A stretch of DNA of 64,000 bases from CAIWHR01 sp963843595 (GCA_963843595.1 CAWJLG010000015.1:434001-498000), one strand, 5' to 3'. Shown: positions 47,710 to 57,966, counted from the stretch's first letter. A program made the numbers and translations. The notes: generated from the letters alone by a model not told the origin.

Positions 47710-49308
47710 TCAGAAGGGAAGTCGCGGCCCGCTGGCGCCGGACTTGGCGGCCGGCGCATTGCGGTCGACGACACCGACGATCACGTCGCTCGCCTCGTTG
47801 AGATCGCCGCCGAGGATCTCGGTCGCGTTGCCGTCGGTGAGCCCGAGGCGAAGGCTGACCTCACGCGGCTTGCCGTCCGCGCCGACGATCCACGCGCGTC
47901 CGGCACCTGCGCCGGCGGTGCGCCCGGTTTCCGCCGCGACGATTTCGGCGTACTTCGATTGCTGGTCGGGATGCAGCATCGCGTTGATCTTCTGCCGGAC
48001 GTCCGCACGCAGCCGCTCGCCGCGCGTGCGTCGGTCGGCCTCGGGCGCATCGCGGAGCTCCGCCATCTTCGCGCGAAGCTCGGCGAAGATCTCATCGAGA
48101 CGCGCCTGCTGCGCGGCGTCGAGCTTGAGCTCGGTGACGAGCCGCTGCCGGCGCGCCTGCGCGTCGCCCGCGCCGCCGCCCGCCGCGGAAACGGCGACCG
48201 CTGGATCGTCCTTCGCCGCCGCGGTGCCGGCGGGACGCCAGCGCAGCGCCGCGTTCGGGATCTTCAGCACGTTCTCGCGCGCGTCGGTGACGATCCGCGT
48301 GTTCGCCGTCATCCCCGGCACGAGAATGAGATCCGGGTTGGCGGCCCCGATGATCACCGTGTAGGTCACGACGTTCTGTACCGTCTGCGCCGCCTTGCGG
48401 ATCTGCCGCACCGTCCCGCGGAACGTCCGCCCCGGAAAGGCGTCGACCGTGAACGTCGCTGCCTGGTCGAGCCGGATGCGGCCGACGTCGGACTCGTCGA
48501 TCGCGGTCTCGACCTGCATCTGGCGCAGATCCTGCGCGATCGTGAACAGCGTCGGCGCCTGCAGGCTCGCGGCCACCGTCTGCCCGGCGTCGATGTTGCG
48601 CGAGATCACGACGCCGGACACTGGCGCGCGGATCTCGGTACGGTCGAGATCGACGTTTGCCGAGGCGAGCGCGGCCTCGCGCTGTTTGACCTGCGCCTCG
48701 GCGTTGGCGACCTGCGCCTGGCCCGCGCCCACCTGTGCCTCCGCGGTACGGACCGCCTCGGCCAGCGCGTCGTAGTTGAATTGCGCGTTGTCGAGATCGG
48801 CGCCCGAGATGAATCCCTTGGCGACGAGCTCCTTCTTGCGTTCGAGGTCGGTCTTTGCGCTGTTGGCCTGGATCCGCGCGCGCAGCACCTGCGAGCGCAA
48901 CGCGGCGAGGTTGCCCTGCTGGTTGAGCAGCGACGTCCGCGTCGCGTCGAGGTCGGCCTGCGCCTGCTTGACCTTGAGCTGGTAGGTCTCGGGATCGATC
49001 CGTGCGAGGAGATCCCCCTTCTTCACCGGGCTGTTGAAATCGACGTAGAGGTCGCGGATCTGGCCGGAGATCTGCGAGCCGACCTGCACGTTGATGACTG
49101 CGTTCAGGGTTCCCGACGACGAGACGACCGCGGTGATGCTTCCCCGCTCGATCTTTGCGAGGCGGTACTCGGTGGCCGCGGCGCCGCGACCGAAGTACCA
49201 CCAGCCGCCGGCACCGGCCAGGACCAGCGCGAGGACGACGGGAACAACCCAGCGCGCGCGCGAACCGCGCCGCGATGCCGCGGGCAGGACAGACGGGGAC
49301 GAAGCCAT
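47710..49308 (-). CDS. macA: MacA-like periplasmic adaptor with inserted LTxxQ-type segment
   Basis: A 532-residue membrane-fusion protein. TM anchor at about 20-42; biotinyl-lipoyl half GTLNAVINVQVGSQISGQI; a long coiled-coil hairpin (about 105-220); second lipoyl half RTEIRAPVSGVVISRNID; then beta-barrel and membrane-proximal domains. It is far longer than E. coli MacA (371). The excess is mostly a helical, Arg/Gln-rich block at about 373-465, between IPNAALRW and AWIVGADGKP. That block carries two LTxxQ-like motifs, LDAAQQ (396-401) and LHPDQQ (445-450). Confidence 0.88.
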   Translation of the reverse strand: MASSPSVLPAASRRGSRARWVVPVVLALVLAGAGGWWYFGRGAAATEYRLAKIERGSITAVVSSSGTLNAVINVQVGSQISGQIRDLYVDFNSPVKKGDLLARIDPETYQLKVKQAQADLDATRTSLLNQQGNLAALRSQVLRARIQANSAKTDLERKKELVAKGFISGADLDNAQFNYDALAEAVRTAEAQVGAGQAQVANAEAQVKQREAALASANVDLDRTEIRAPVSGVVISRNIDAGQTVAASLQAPTLFTIAQDLRQMQVETAIDESDVGRIRLDQAATFTVDAFPGRTFRGTVRQIRKAAQTVQNVVTYTVIIGAANPDLILVPGMTANTRIVTDARENVLKIPNAALRWRPAGTAAAKDDPAVAVSAAGGGAGDAQARRQRLVTELKLDAAQQARLDEIFAELRAKMAELRDAPEADRRTRGERLRADVRQKINAMLHPDQQSKYAEIVAAETGRTAGAGAGRAWIVGADGKPREVSLRLGLTDGNATEILGGDLNEASDVIVGVVDRNAPAAKSGASGPRLPF

Positions 49309-49345
49309 GAGGCGGGTGTCTTCTTCTTGGTCTTGGGAACGGGGC

Positions 49346-50869
49346 TTAGCCGTTGCCGCTCTTTGCCGCCGCCGCCTGCTGTTCGGCGAGCTCCCGGCGC
49401 AGCGTGCGCAGGCGGGTCTCGACGACGGAAGTCTGATAGAAGTCGCCGTCGCCGGCTTTGGCGGCGAGCTCGAGCTGCATGACGGCACCGCGCAAGTCGC
49501 CGGCCCACGCATAGTACTCGCCCTGATGCCGGTGCTCGAGCAGTCGCTTGCCGAGGGCGGCGTACGCCTGCGCCGCGATCCGATGGAGCGGACCATTGCT
49601 CGGAAAGCGCTGCATCTGCGTCTCGAGGAACGCGGCGGCGTCACCCGGACGGTTGGCCTTGATCAGTGCGTCCGGGTAGTCGTAGACGAGCTGCAGCTTG
49701 TTCGGGTAGCGCGCGAGAGCGGCTTCGAAGCGGCGGATCGCGGCGTTGAGGTCCCCGGCTTCCATCAGCACGTGACCCGCGATCGCCTCGATCATCGGAT
49801 GCGGCGGCGCGGCCTTTTCCAGCGTCGCGAGTTCCGCCTTCGCCCGCGTGTAGTTCTTGGCCCGGAGCAGCGAGGCGACCAGGCCGTAGCGTGCCGCGAC
49901 GAGGTTGTTGTACTTGTGCTCTGCGAGCGCCTCGTCGAAGAAGGCGACTGCCTCGCGGTCGGTGCCCGTGTAGCTCTTGAGGAGCGCCCTTACCATGTCA
50001 AAGTCGAGCGAGTCGGCGACTTGCCGGTACGGGCGCCCCTGCGCCCGCGCTTGGGCCTCGGCGATCCGCTCGTAGGTTATCGGGTGGGTGCGCAGGTAGG
50101 AGGGCGCGCCGCCTTCGGAAAAGCGCGTCGCGCGCTGCAGGCGCTGCATGAACGTGGCCATGGCGCTGTCGTCGAAGCCGGCCGCGTCGAGACGCGCGAA
50201 GCCGATGCGGTCGGCCTCGTATTCGTTTTCGCGCGTGTAGTTGAGCTGCGTCTGGATCGCCAACGCCTGGGCGCCGGCCACGGCCGCGGACGCGATCTGT
50301 CCGCCCGAGGAGCCGCCGGCGCGAGCGGCCGCGATGGCGACCAGCAATGCTCCGAGGGAGAGCAGCAGCGACCGCTGCTGCCCGGCGGCGGAGCGCGTCA
50401 GATGGTGCTGCGTGACGTGGGTGATTTCGTGCGCCAGCACCGATGCGAGTTCCGACTCGGTCTGCGTGAGCAGGATGAGTCCCGAGTTCACGCCGATGAA
50501 TCCGCCCGGGAGCGCGAACGCGTTGATGCCGGGGTCGGCGACGGCAAAGAACTCGAAGTCGGACTTGCCGTCATGGACCGCAGTGACGAGCCTCTGGCCG
50601 AGCTCGTTCAGGTAGTCGTTGACTTCCGGGTCGTCGAGGTACGCGCCCGACGCGCGGATCTGGCGCACGACCGATTCGCCGAGCTTGCGCTCCTGCGCAG
50701 GAGAGAGCATCGACTGCGACTCGTCGCCGAGGTCGGGAAGGCCCTGGGCACGCGCGTCGCCGATCGCGCCGCTTCCCGGGGCGATCGGCTGCGCTGCAAG
50801 CGCGACCGCGAGGACGGCGGCGACCGCGCGACGGCGCAGAGCGCGTGGGTCTCGGGTTGAAGGTTTCAA
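49346..50869 (-). CDS. M48-family zinc metalloprotease, BepA-like
   Basis: A 507-residue periplasmic protein. A signal peptide ends near residue 42 (DARAQ). The zinc-protease motif HEITH is at 147-151, with the third ligand in ENEYEADRIG near 215. A C-terminal helical half (about 300-500) looks like TPR repeats. This is the BepA (YfgC) layout, a protease and chaperone for outer-membrane protein assembly. It lies 37 nt upstream of macA on the same strand but need not be functionally tied to it. Confidence 0.9.
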   Translation of the reverse strand: MKPSTRDPRALRRRAVAAVLAVALAAQPIAPGSGAIGDARAQGLPDLGDESQSMLSPAQERKLGESVVRQIRASGAYLDDPEVNDYLNELGQRLVTAVHDGKSDFEFFAVADPGINAFALPGGFIGVNSGLILLTQTESELASVLAHEITHVTQHHLTRSAAGQQRSLLLSLGALLVAIAAARAGGSSGGQIASAAVAGAQALAIQTQLNYTRENEYEADRIGFARLDAAGFDDSAMATFMQRLQRATRFSEGGAPSYLRTHPITYERIAEAQARAQGRPYRQVADSLDFDMVRALLKSYTGTDREAVAFFDEALAEHKYNNLVAARYGLVASLLRAKNYTRAKAELATLEKAAPPHPMIEAIAGHVLMEAGDLNAAIRRFEAALARYPNKLQLVYDYPDALIKANRPGDAAAFLETQMQRFPSNGPLHRIAAQAYAALGKRLLEHRHQGEYYAWAGDLRGAVMQLELAAKAGDGDFYQTSVVETRLRTLRRELAEQQAAAAKSGNG

Positions 50870-50943
50870 CGGTCGGGGTAGTTACGCAGTGGCTGATGCT
50901 AAGATGCGCGGCGTTGAGCGAAGTTCAGGCCGGGGAGGCCGGG

Positions 50944-51513
<570 letters not shown>

Positions 51514-51682
51514 CCCGGGATCGCGGGCGCGCGGTCCGCGGAGAGCCGGACGCGTCTGCGTTCCGCGCCTGCGACGATGGTCGCGTTTCCCGGCGCGTCG
51601 CGCGCGTTGGCTGCCACTGCCAGGCTGGCGCGACGATCGGTCGCGGAGCGGCTCGCGTGGTGCGCACGCTGACTGGCCTTGA

Positions 51683-52708
51683 TCAGCCGCGCGGTGCGAC
51701 CGGAACGCGACGGCGCGACGATTCGAGCAGCGCGTCGATCAGGTGATGAACGCGCAATGCCGCACGTCCGTTGTTCGAAGGCGCGCGCCGCGTGTCGAGG
51801 GCGTCGAGAAATTCGGCCAGCACGGCGCGATGGGCGTCGTGCGCGAACGCCATCGGATCGGCGCCACCGCCCGTCGCCGCGTCTTCGCCCACCGTCTCGC
51901 GTCGCCCGTTCGCGAAGAAGAGGTCGAGCTTGCCCGCGACAAGCAAGGCGGTCCCGCGCGTGCCCGCAATTTCGATCCGCTCCGGAAATCCCGGATAGCT
52001 CGCCGTCGTGGCATCGACGGCGGCGATCGCGCCGTTGGCGAAGCGCAACGCGCCGGCGACCGTGTCTTCGGTTTCCATCCGGTGGACGGCCGAGGTGGCG
52101 GCGAACGCGGTGACCTCGCTCACGGGCGGCATGAGGCTCAGGAACAGGTCCAGCATGTGAATGGCCTGGGTCATCAGTACCCCTCCACCGTCACGCTCCA
52201 CGGTGCCGCGCCCCGGCTCGTCGTAGTAGGTCTGCGGTCGCCACCAGCGCACGCTCACCGACGCGGTCGCAACCTCGCCCAGGTCGCCGGCCGCGAGCCG
52301 CGCCGCGAGTTCGCGCGAGGCCGGCCGGAAGCGATGCTGCAGAACCACCGCGAGCGTCACGCCGGCGCGGGTGCACGCCGCGACGGCCGCCTCGGCGCGG
52401 GCGGTGTCGGCTTCGACCGGCTTTTCCACGAGGATGTGCTTGCCCGCCGCCGCCAGCCGCTCGATCAGCGGCAGGTGGGTGCGGGGTGGGGTCAACAGCA
52501 GCGCGCTGTCGACGCCGGGGTCGGCGAGCAGCGCGTCGAGATCCCCGGTGGTCGGCAGCGGAAACCGCTCGGCGAAGATGCCGCGCCGCGCGGCGCTGGG
52601 GCTGTAGACACCCGCGACCTCGACGCGATCGCGCAGATCCAGCAGGCTCTTGGCGTGGGGCGCGGACGCCATGCCGGCGCCGATGACGGCGATGCGATGT
52701 CGGTTCAA
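51683..52708 (-). CDS. Gfo/Idh/MocA-family NAD(P)-dependent oxidoreductase
   Basis: A 341-residue sugar or sugar-acid dehydrogenase. The Rossmann half opens RIAVIGAGMASAPHAKSL and has the conserved EKP motif (HILVEKPVE near 92). The C-terminal alpha/beta half has the GGGVLMTQAIHMLDLF segment near 185 with the catalytic-region histidine. The start is a TTG at 52708 with GGAG 9 nt upstream. Divergent from the FadR-type regulator, with the shared operator between, so it is a probable target. The substrate is unknown; a uronate derivative would fit. Confidence 0.88.
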   Translation of the reverse strand: MNRHRIAVIGAGMASAPHAKSLLDLRDRVEVAGVYSPSAARRGIFAERFPLPTTGDLDALLADPGVDSALLLTPPRTHLPLIERLAAAGKHILVEKPVEADTARAEAAVAACTRAGVTLAVVLQHRFRPASRELAARLAAGDLGEVATASVSVRWWRPQTYYDEPGRGTVERDGGGVLMTQAIHMLDLFLSLMPPVSEVTAFAATSAVHRMETEDTVAGALRFANGAIAAVDATTASYPGFPERIEIAGTRGTALLVAGKLDLFFANGRRETVGEDAATGGGADPMAFAHDAHRAVLAEFLDALDTRRAPSNNGRAALRVHHLIDALLESSRRRVPVAPRG

Positions 52709-52751
52709 CGCTTTCTCCAAGGCGCCGGGCGCCGGGGTGCGAGCAAAAATT

Positions 52752-52800
52752 TGGTCCGGTGGTTGGACCACTTGACCGAAGTATAGCAGCGGCGTAGAGT
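52752..52800 (+). promoter_or_regulatory. Operator and promoter of the FadR-type regulator
   Basis: The 11-bp palindrome TGGTTGGACCA (52760-52770) lies inside a wider inverted repeat TGGTCC-N7-GGACCA (52752-52770). One base on begins TTGACC (52772-52777), then a 17-nt spacer and TAGAGT (52795-52800). TGGT-N3-ACCA is the usual operator form of the FadR subfamily of GntR regulators. It sits between the divergent Gfo/Idh gene and the regulator, so repression of both is plausible. The same unit recurs at 58150-58190. Confidence 0.7.
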
Positions 52801-52883
52801 CGTCGCAGCCGCAAAAGCGCCGCCAGAGCGCCGCCGGCAACGGCATGCCGATGCCGCAAGCGTACCAGCGTTCAGGGGGAAGC

Positions 52884-53672
52884 GTGCCGCTGCAAACCGT
52901 CGAGCCGATGCGCCTGTACCGGCAGATCGCCGGACAGATCGAGTCGCTGATCGACAAGGGGGAATTCCCTCCGGGATCGCGTCTGCCGCCGGAGCGCGAG
53001 CTGGCCGTTCTCCTCGGCGTGTCGCGCACGTCGGTCCGCGAGGCGATCATTGCGCTCGAGATCGCCGGCCGCGTCGAGGTGCGCGTGGGAACGGGCATCT
53101 TCGTGACGGCACGGCCGGCGCCTCGCCGCGCCGAGGCGGCGGGCGGCGCGCCGCGCGACGACGGACCCGGCCCGTTCGAGCTGCTCGCCGCGCGTGCGCT
53201 GATCGAGGGCGAGTTTGCCGCGGCGGCGGCGCGCTCCGCGACGAAGGAGCACATCGCCGCGCTGCGCGAGACGATCGCGGCGATGCGCACCCACGACGAC
53301 GATTTCCAGCAGCGGGACGCCGCCGATCGCGCCTTCCACGTCCTCATCGCCGAGGCGACCGGCAACGACGTCCTGCCGCCGATCACCGAGATGCTCTGGG
53401 ATCAGCGGCGCGGCGACCTGTGGACGCAGATCGAGCGGCATTTCCAACACGCGGGCGCTGCGATGCGGACGCTGTCCGATCACGAGGCAATCGTCGTCGC
53501 GATCGCGGCGCACGACCCGGACGCAGCGCGCGCCGCAATGCAGCGGCACCTGAACCGCGTCGCACGCGAGTTCCAGCGCCGTATCGATGAGGCGCCGGCG
53601 CCAACCGGAGGGCCGCAGAGCAAGGACGCAAAGCCGGCCGCCGCGCGCGGTTCGAGTCGGTCGTTGACGTAG
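52884..53672 (+). CDS. GntR-family regulator, FadR subfamily
   Basis: A 262-residue regulator. The N-terminal winged helix shows SRLPPERELAVLLGVSRTSVREAI near residues 33-56 and GRVEVRVGTGIFV. The FCD ligand domain (about 90-235) has the metal-binding D..H pattern seen in RAFHVLIAEATGN and later SDHEAIVVAIAAHDPDAAR. The GTG start at 52884 follows AGGGGGA; an in-frame ATG at 52845 lies too close to the promoter. Neighbours suggest control of hexuronate genes, as in UxuR/ExuR. A Pro/Ala-rich tail follows the domain. Confidence 0.9.
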   Translation: MPLQTVEPMRLYRQIAGQIESLIDKGEFPPGSRLPPERELAVLLGVSRTSVREAIIALEIAGRVEVRVGTGIFVTARPAPRRAEAAGGAPRDDGPGPFELLAARALIEGEFAAAAARSATKEHIAALRETIAAMRTHDDDFQQRDAADRAFHVLIAEATGNDVLPPITEMLWDQRRGDLWTQIERHFQHAGAAMRTLSDHEAIVVAIAAHDPDAARAAMQRHLNRVAREFQRRIDEAPAPTGGPQSKDAKPAAARGSSRSLT

Positions 53673-53764
53673 AATTCACCGGCCGCCCCATTCGGACCTC
53701 GATCCGCGCATCCGCCGCACGACGGGAACGCCCCCTTTCATTCATCCAAACCAGGAGGAACGTC

Positions 53765-54984
53765 ATGAAGATCTCCAAGCCCGAACTCTACGGGGAGCGG
53801 CGCGCACTGCTGGGCGCCGCTGTCGCCTTCGCCGCCGCATCGGCGTTGGGCCTCGGCTTGCTGCCGGTCGCCTCGGCACAGGTGCCGCCGATGCCGAAGA
53901 GCCCGGTGACGATCAACATCGTCGACGTCGCCGGCAATCTTGCGCTGACGCAGGATGCGTTCGAGCTCTATGCGAAGAAGCATCCGAACGTCGTCGCCAA
54001 GTTCAACTTCACCAAGGCGCCGGCACCGGAGCTGCCGGGCAAGCTCAAGGCGATGCAGGGTGCGGGCCGCAGCGACATCGACATCGTGCTGACCGGCACC
54101 GATTTCCTCGCCGCCGGCATCGAACAGGGACTGCTGATCAAGCTGCTGCCGGAATACGCGCGCCAAGTTCCCCGGCCTGATGAACAATTACCAGCCGGCC
54201 GCGGCCAAGATGCAGGAACTGGCGATGGACCAAGGGATCACCGTCGCGTTCATGCCGGCGGGCCCGCTGCTCGAGTACAACCCGGCCAAGGTCAAGCAGG
54301 TGCCGACCACACCGCAGGAGTTGCTGGCGTGGTGCAAGGCCAACCCGAACCGGCTGATCTACGCGCGGCCGGCCAACTCGGGCCCGGGCCGCACGTTCAT
54401 CATGGGCCTGCCGTACATCCTCGGCGACAAGAACCCGAAGGACCCGGTCAACGGCTGGGAAAAGACCTGGGCCTATCTGAAGGAGCTCAACTCGTGCATC
54501 GAGTACTACCCCACGGGAACAGGCGCGGTGATGAAGGAACTGGGCGAGGGCTCGCGTGACATGACCGTGACGATGACCGGCTGGGACCTCAATCCGCGCG
54601 TGCTGGGCATCGTGCCGAAGGAATTCAAGGTCGCGCCGTTCAAGGGGATGACGTGGGTCAACGACGCGCACTACATGGTCGTGCCGAAGGGCGTGCCGGC
54701 GGAGAAGCTCGCGCGTCGTCCTCGACGTGATGGCGTTCATGCTGACGCCTGAGGCGCAGGCGTACACGTACGACAAGGGCTATTTCTATCCCGGCCCGGC
54801 GGTGAAGAACGTGCCGCTGTCGATGGCGCCGAAGGAAAGCCAGGACGCGATCAAGGAGTACGGCCGTCCGGAGTACGAAGGCTGGCTCGCGCAGTTTCCG
54901 CACACTCAGTCGCTGGACGCGAAGGCGCAGGTCGAGGCGTTCCGGCTGTGGGACCAGCAGGTCGGCGCGCAGAAGACGAAGTGA
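53765..54984 (+). pseudogene. ABC transporter substrate-binding protein (PotD/sugar type), two frame breaks
   Basis: Extracellular binding protein with an N-terminal ERRALLGAA segment and signal sequence ending near residue 39 (VASAQ). Reading breaks near 54,165 (within GCGCGCC) and near 54,712 (within CGCGCGT); each is explained by one extra base. Joined, the product is about 405 residues: NIVDVAGNLALTQDAFELY, then MNNYQPAAAKMQELAMDQG, then AFMLTPEAQAYTYDKGYFYPG. No internal stops occur in the joined path. AGGAGGA precedes the ATG. The ligand may be a sugar or sugar acid, given the context. Confidence 0.82.
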
Positions 54985-55041
54985 CGCAGCACTCCGGGAG
55001 CAGGTCGCGCGCGGCCCGCGATCGGACACATCGGCGTCGAC

Positions 55042-55084
55042 GCGGACGCAGCGACCCCCGTCGCTGCCGCGCGCGGGGGTCCGC
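55042..55084 (+). terminator. Stem-loop between the binding-protein and ATPase genes
   Basis: An inner stem CAGCGAC / GTCGCTG (7 bp, CCCC loop, 55049-55066) lies inside an outer arm pair GCGGAC / GTCCGC (55042-55047 and 55079-55084). There is no U-run. In this 153-nt gap it could stabilise the upstream mRNA or attenuate the permease genes. Confidence 0.5.
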
Positions 55085-55137
55085 AACCGCATCGAGCGCG
55101 GATCCGCTCCCGCCCTGGCCTCCAAGTCAGCCGCCCC

Positions 55138-56223
55138 GTGATGAACCACGACTTCAGCGAACTCCGAGCTCGACGCCGTCACCCGCCGGTTCGCCGGGGC
55201 CGGCGGGAAGGCCTTCAACGCACTGTCGGAGATGACGCTCACGATCCGGCGCGGCGAATTCATTGCGCTGCTCGGTCCGTCCGGCTGCGGCAAGTCGACG
55301 GCGCTCAATTGCATCGCGGGCCTGCTGCCGCTGTCCGGCGGCAGCATCTGGCTCGACGACGTGAGGATCGACACGCTGCCGCCCGAGAAACGCGGGTTCG
55401 GCATGGTGTTCCAGAACTACGCGCTGTTTCCGCACATGACGGTGGCGAAGAACGTCGGCTTCGGCCTCCGGATGCGCGGCGTGTCGGCAGGCGAGACCGC
55501 GAAGCGCGTCGAGCGCGCGATGAAGCTGGTCCAGCTCACCGGGCAGGAGCACAAGCTTCCCGGCCAGCTGTCCGGCGGTCAGCAGCAGCGCGTCGCAATC
55601 GCGCGGGCAATCGTCATCGAGCCGCCGTTGATCCTGATGGACGAGCCGCTGTCGAATCTCGACGCCAAGCTGCGGCTCGAGACGCGCTCCGAGATCCGGC
55701 GGATCCACCGCGAGCTCGATCGCGCGACGATCTACGTCACGCACGACCAGGACGAGGCGCTGTCGCTCGCCGACCGCATCGTCGTGATGCAGGACGGCAT
55801 CGGTGCAGCAGATCGCGCCGCCGTCGGAAGTCTATTCGCAGCCGGCGAACCTCGACGTCGCCCGCTTCATGGGATACCGCAACGTGATCGACCTCGCCGT
55901 CGAGCGCGAGGATGGCGAGCGGGTGACGGTCGCCGGCGCCGGGATCCGGCTCGACGGCATCCGCAAGCAGCCGCTCGCAGGCGGTCGTGCGGCGGTCGCG
56001 ATCCGCCCCGAGGAGATCGTCGTCGCCGACGGACCCGGCGGCGCCAACACGATGGCCGGGCGGGTCGACAACGTCGAGTACTGCGGCCGCGACTCGCTCG
56101 TCGACGTGGTCACGCCGGACGGGATCCGGCTGCATGTGCGCACGCACGTCGCCGATCGCGCCGGGCGACGCGGTGCACGTCCACGTGCCGGTCGAGCGCG
56201 CGCTCGTCTATCCGGCCGGTTGA
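55138..56223 (+). pseudogene. ABC transporter ATP-binding protein (PotA/UgpC type), three frame breaks
   Basis: ATPase of the same importer. Breaks near 55,162, 55,803 and 56,155 each fit one extra base. Joined, it reads from MNHDFSEL through ELDAVTRRF, Walker A GPSGCGKST, the Q-loop FQNYALFPHM, signature LSGGQQQRVAIARA, Walker B LILMDEPLSNLDAKL and the H-loop THDQDEALSLADR. A TOBE-type C-terminal domain (AIRPEEIVVADG, then VHVHVPVERALVYPAG) ends it. The catalytic core between the first two breaks is intact. GTG-ATG at 55138-55143 gives the start. Confidence 0.82.
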
Positions 56224-56227
56224 TGCG

Positions 56228-57103
56228 ATGGCGACCGCCTCGCCACCGCTCGCCCGCGCCCCGTTCGACCGCGTGCTGCTGCTGGTCGTACCGGCGGGCC
56301 GCGTTCATGCTGCTGCTGTTCGTCTACCCGTTCCTGTACGGCCTCGCGCTGTCGTTCGAGCCGAAGGAGGGGGGCGCGCTCGGCAACTACGCGCACTTCT
56401 TCACCACCGACAACCTGTGGCCGACGATCTGGACCACGTTGCGCCTCGCGCTGCCCGCCACGCTGATCAACGTCGTTCGTCGCGCTGCCGATCGCCTACA
56501 AGATGCGCGTGAAGTCGCGCTACCAGCGGGCGTCACGACGATCCTCGTCGTCCCGATCACGCTCGGCACCGTGCTGATCGCCGAGGGGATGCTGACCTAC
56601 TTCGGGCCGAAGGGCTGGCTGTCGCAGTTCCTGCAGCTCCTCCACCTCTACGACGGCCCGATCCGGCTGACGCACAACTACTGGGGCGTGCTGATCTCGC
56701 TGGTCGTCTCGGGATTCCCGTTCGCGTTCCTGCTGATCCTCTCGTACATCACCGGCATCGACCCGGTGCTCGCGCGCGCGGCGTCGACGCTGGGCGCCGA
56801 CCCGCGGCGCAGTTCCGCCACATCTACCTGCCGCTGCTGGCGCCCGGACTCGCGATGTGCTTCTGCCTCGCGTTCGTGCAGGCGTTCTCGGTGTTTCCCT
56901 CGGCCGTGCTGCTGGGCTCGCCGGCCGGGCCGACGCGGGTGATCTCGATCGCCGCGTACGAAGCGGCTTTCGAGCAGTACGACTATTCGCTGGCGTCGGC
57001 GATCGCGATGATCATGGGCTTCGTGCAGCTCGTCATCGTCGCCGCCGTGCTCGGACTGCGCAACGTCTTCTACCGTGGCCCCGTCGCGGGAGGGAAGGGG
57101 TGA
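56228..57103 (+). pseudogene. ABC transporter permease 1, four frame breaks
   Basis: Inner-membrane permease with about six helices. The path starts MATASPPLARAPFDRV, shifts near 56,297 into AAFMLLLFVYPFLYGLALSF, near 56,474 into FVALPIAYKMRVKSRYQR, near 56,527 back into VTTILVVPITLGTVL, and near 56,806 into QFRHIYLPLLAPGLAMCFC, ending VFYRGPVAGGKG. The first two breaks fit an extra base, the last two a missing base (or two extra). The EAA-like loop falls at the fourth break. The stop overlaps permease 2 as GTGA. Confidence 0.78.
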
Positions 57104-57966
57104 GCGCCGCATCGGTGGCCGCGACGATCCGGACGCCGCTGCTCGAGCGGGCCTGGAGCGGGCTGCTGTGGGGACTGATGACGCTGTTCGTCGTCAACAT
57201 CGGACTGATGATCGCGGCCGTGGCGACGAGCTCGTTCGCGAGGCGCTGGCTCGGCACGTGGCTGCCCGAGGGCTGGACGACGAACTGGTACACGTCGGCG
57301 TGGAAGGAATTCCAGCTCGACTCGGTGCTATGGGTCACCGTGCAGGTCGTGTTCGCCGTCGTTTTCCTGGCGCTCGTCATCGGCGTGCCCGCGGCGTACA
57401 CGCTTGCACGGCGCGACTTCCCGGGCAAGCGTGCCCTGATGCTCCTGTTCCTGCTGCCGCTGATGGTGCCGCCGATCACCTACGGCATTCCGCTCGCGAC
57501 GGTGCTCTACAAGGTGCATCTCGCCGGCTCGCTCGCCGGCGTGATCCTGGCGAATCTGATTCCCGCCGCGCCGTTCGTGATCCTGGTGATGACGCCGTTC
57601 ATCGAGCAGATCGATCCCAACCTCGAGTCGGCGGCGCGGGTGTTCGGCGCCAGCACGGGGCGCATGTTCTGGCACGTGCTGGTACCGCTGCTCGCGCCTG
57701 GGATCCTCGCCGCATCGCTGCTGGTGCTGGTGCGCACGATCGCGATGTTCGAGCTGACGTTCCTGACTGCCGGGTCGGATTCGCAGACGCTGGTCGTTGC
57801 CCTCTACTACGCGGTGTTCGCCGCCGGGGTACGCGCGCCGCAGTCGGTCGATGCGATGGCCATGATCTACATGGTCGTCACCCTCGCGTGGCTTCTGATC
57901 GCCTTGCGCTTCGTCAACCCGACACAGCTCGTAAGCCGGGTCAAGGAGCACCCGCGGGCGGCATAG
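57100..57966 (+). CDS. ABC transporter permease 2
   Basis: A 288-residue BPD_transp_1 permease of the PotC type with six helices. The EAA loop reads NLESAARVFGASTGRMFWHVLVPLLAPGIL near residues 175-205, in two parts. The GTG start at 57100 overlaps the previous stop as GTGA and has GGGAGGG upstream. It is the only intact gene of the four-gene importer. Ligand unknown. Confidence 0.9.
   Translation: MSAASVAATIRTPLLERAWSGLLWGLMTLFVVNIGLMIAAVATSSFARRWLGTWLPEGWTTNWYTSAWKEFQLDSVLWVTVQVVFAVVFLALVIGVPAAYTLARRDFPGKRALMLLFLLPLMVPPITYGIPLATVLYKVHLAGSLAGVILANLIPAAPFVILVMTPFIEQIDPNLESAARVFGASTGRMFWHVLVPLLAPGILAASLLVLVRTIAMFELTFLTAGSDSQTLVVALYYAVFAAGVRAPQSVDAMAMIYMVVTLAWLLIALRFVNPTQLVSRVKEHPRAA

Noticed and set aside
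54150..56830. Programmed ribosomal frameshifting as the explanation for the broken ABC genes
   Set aside because: Nine sites with no shared slippery heptamer and of mixed polarity make programmed shifting implausible.
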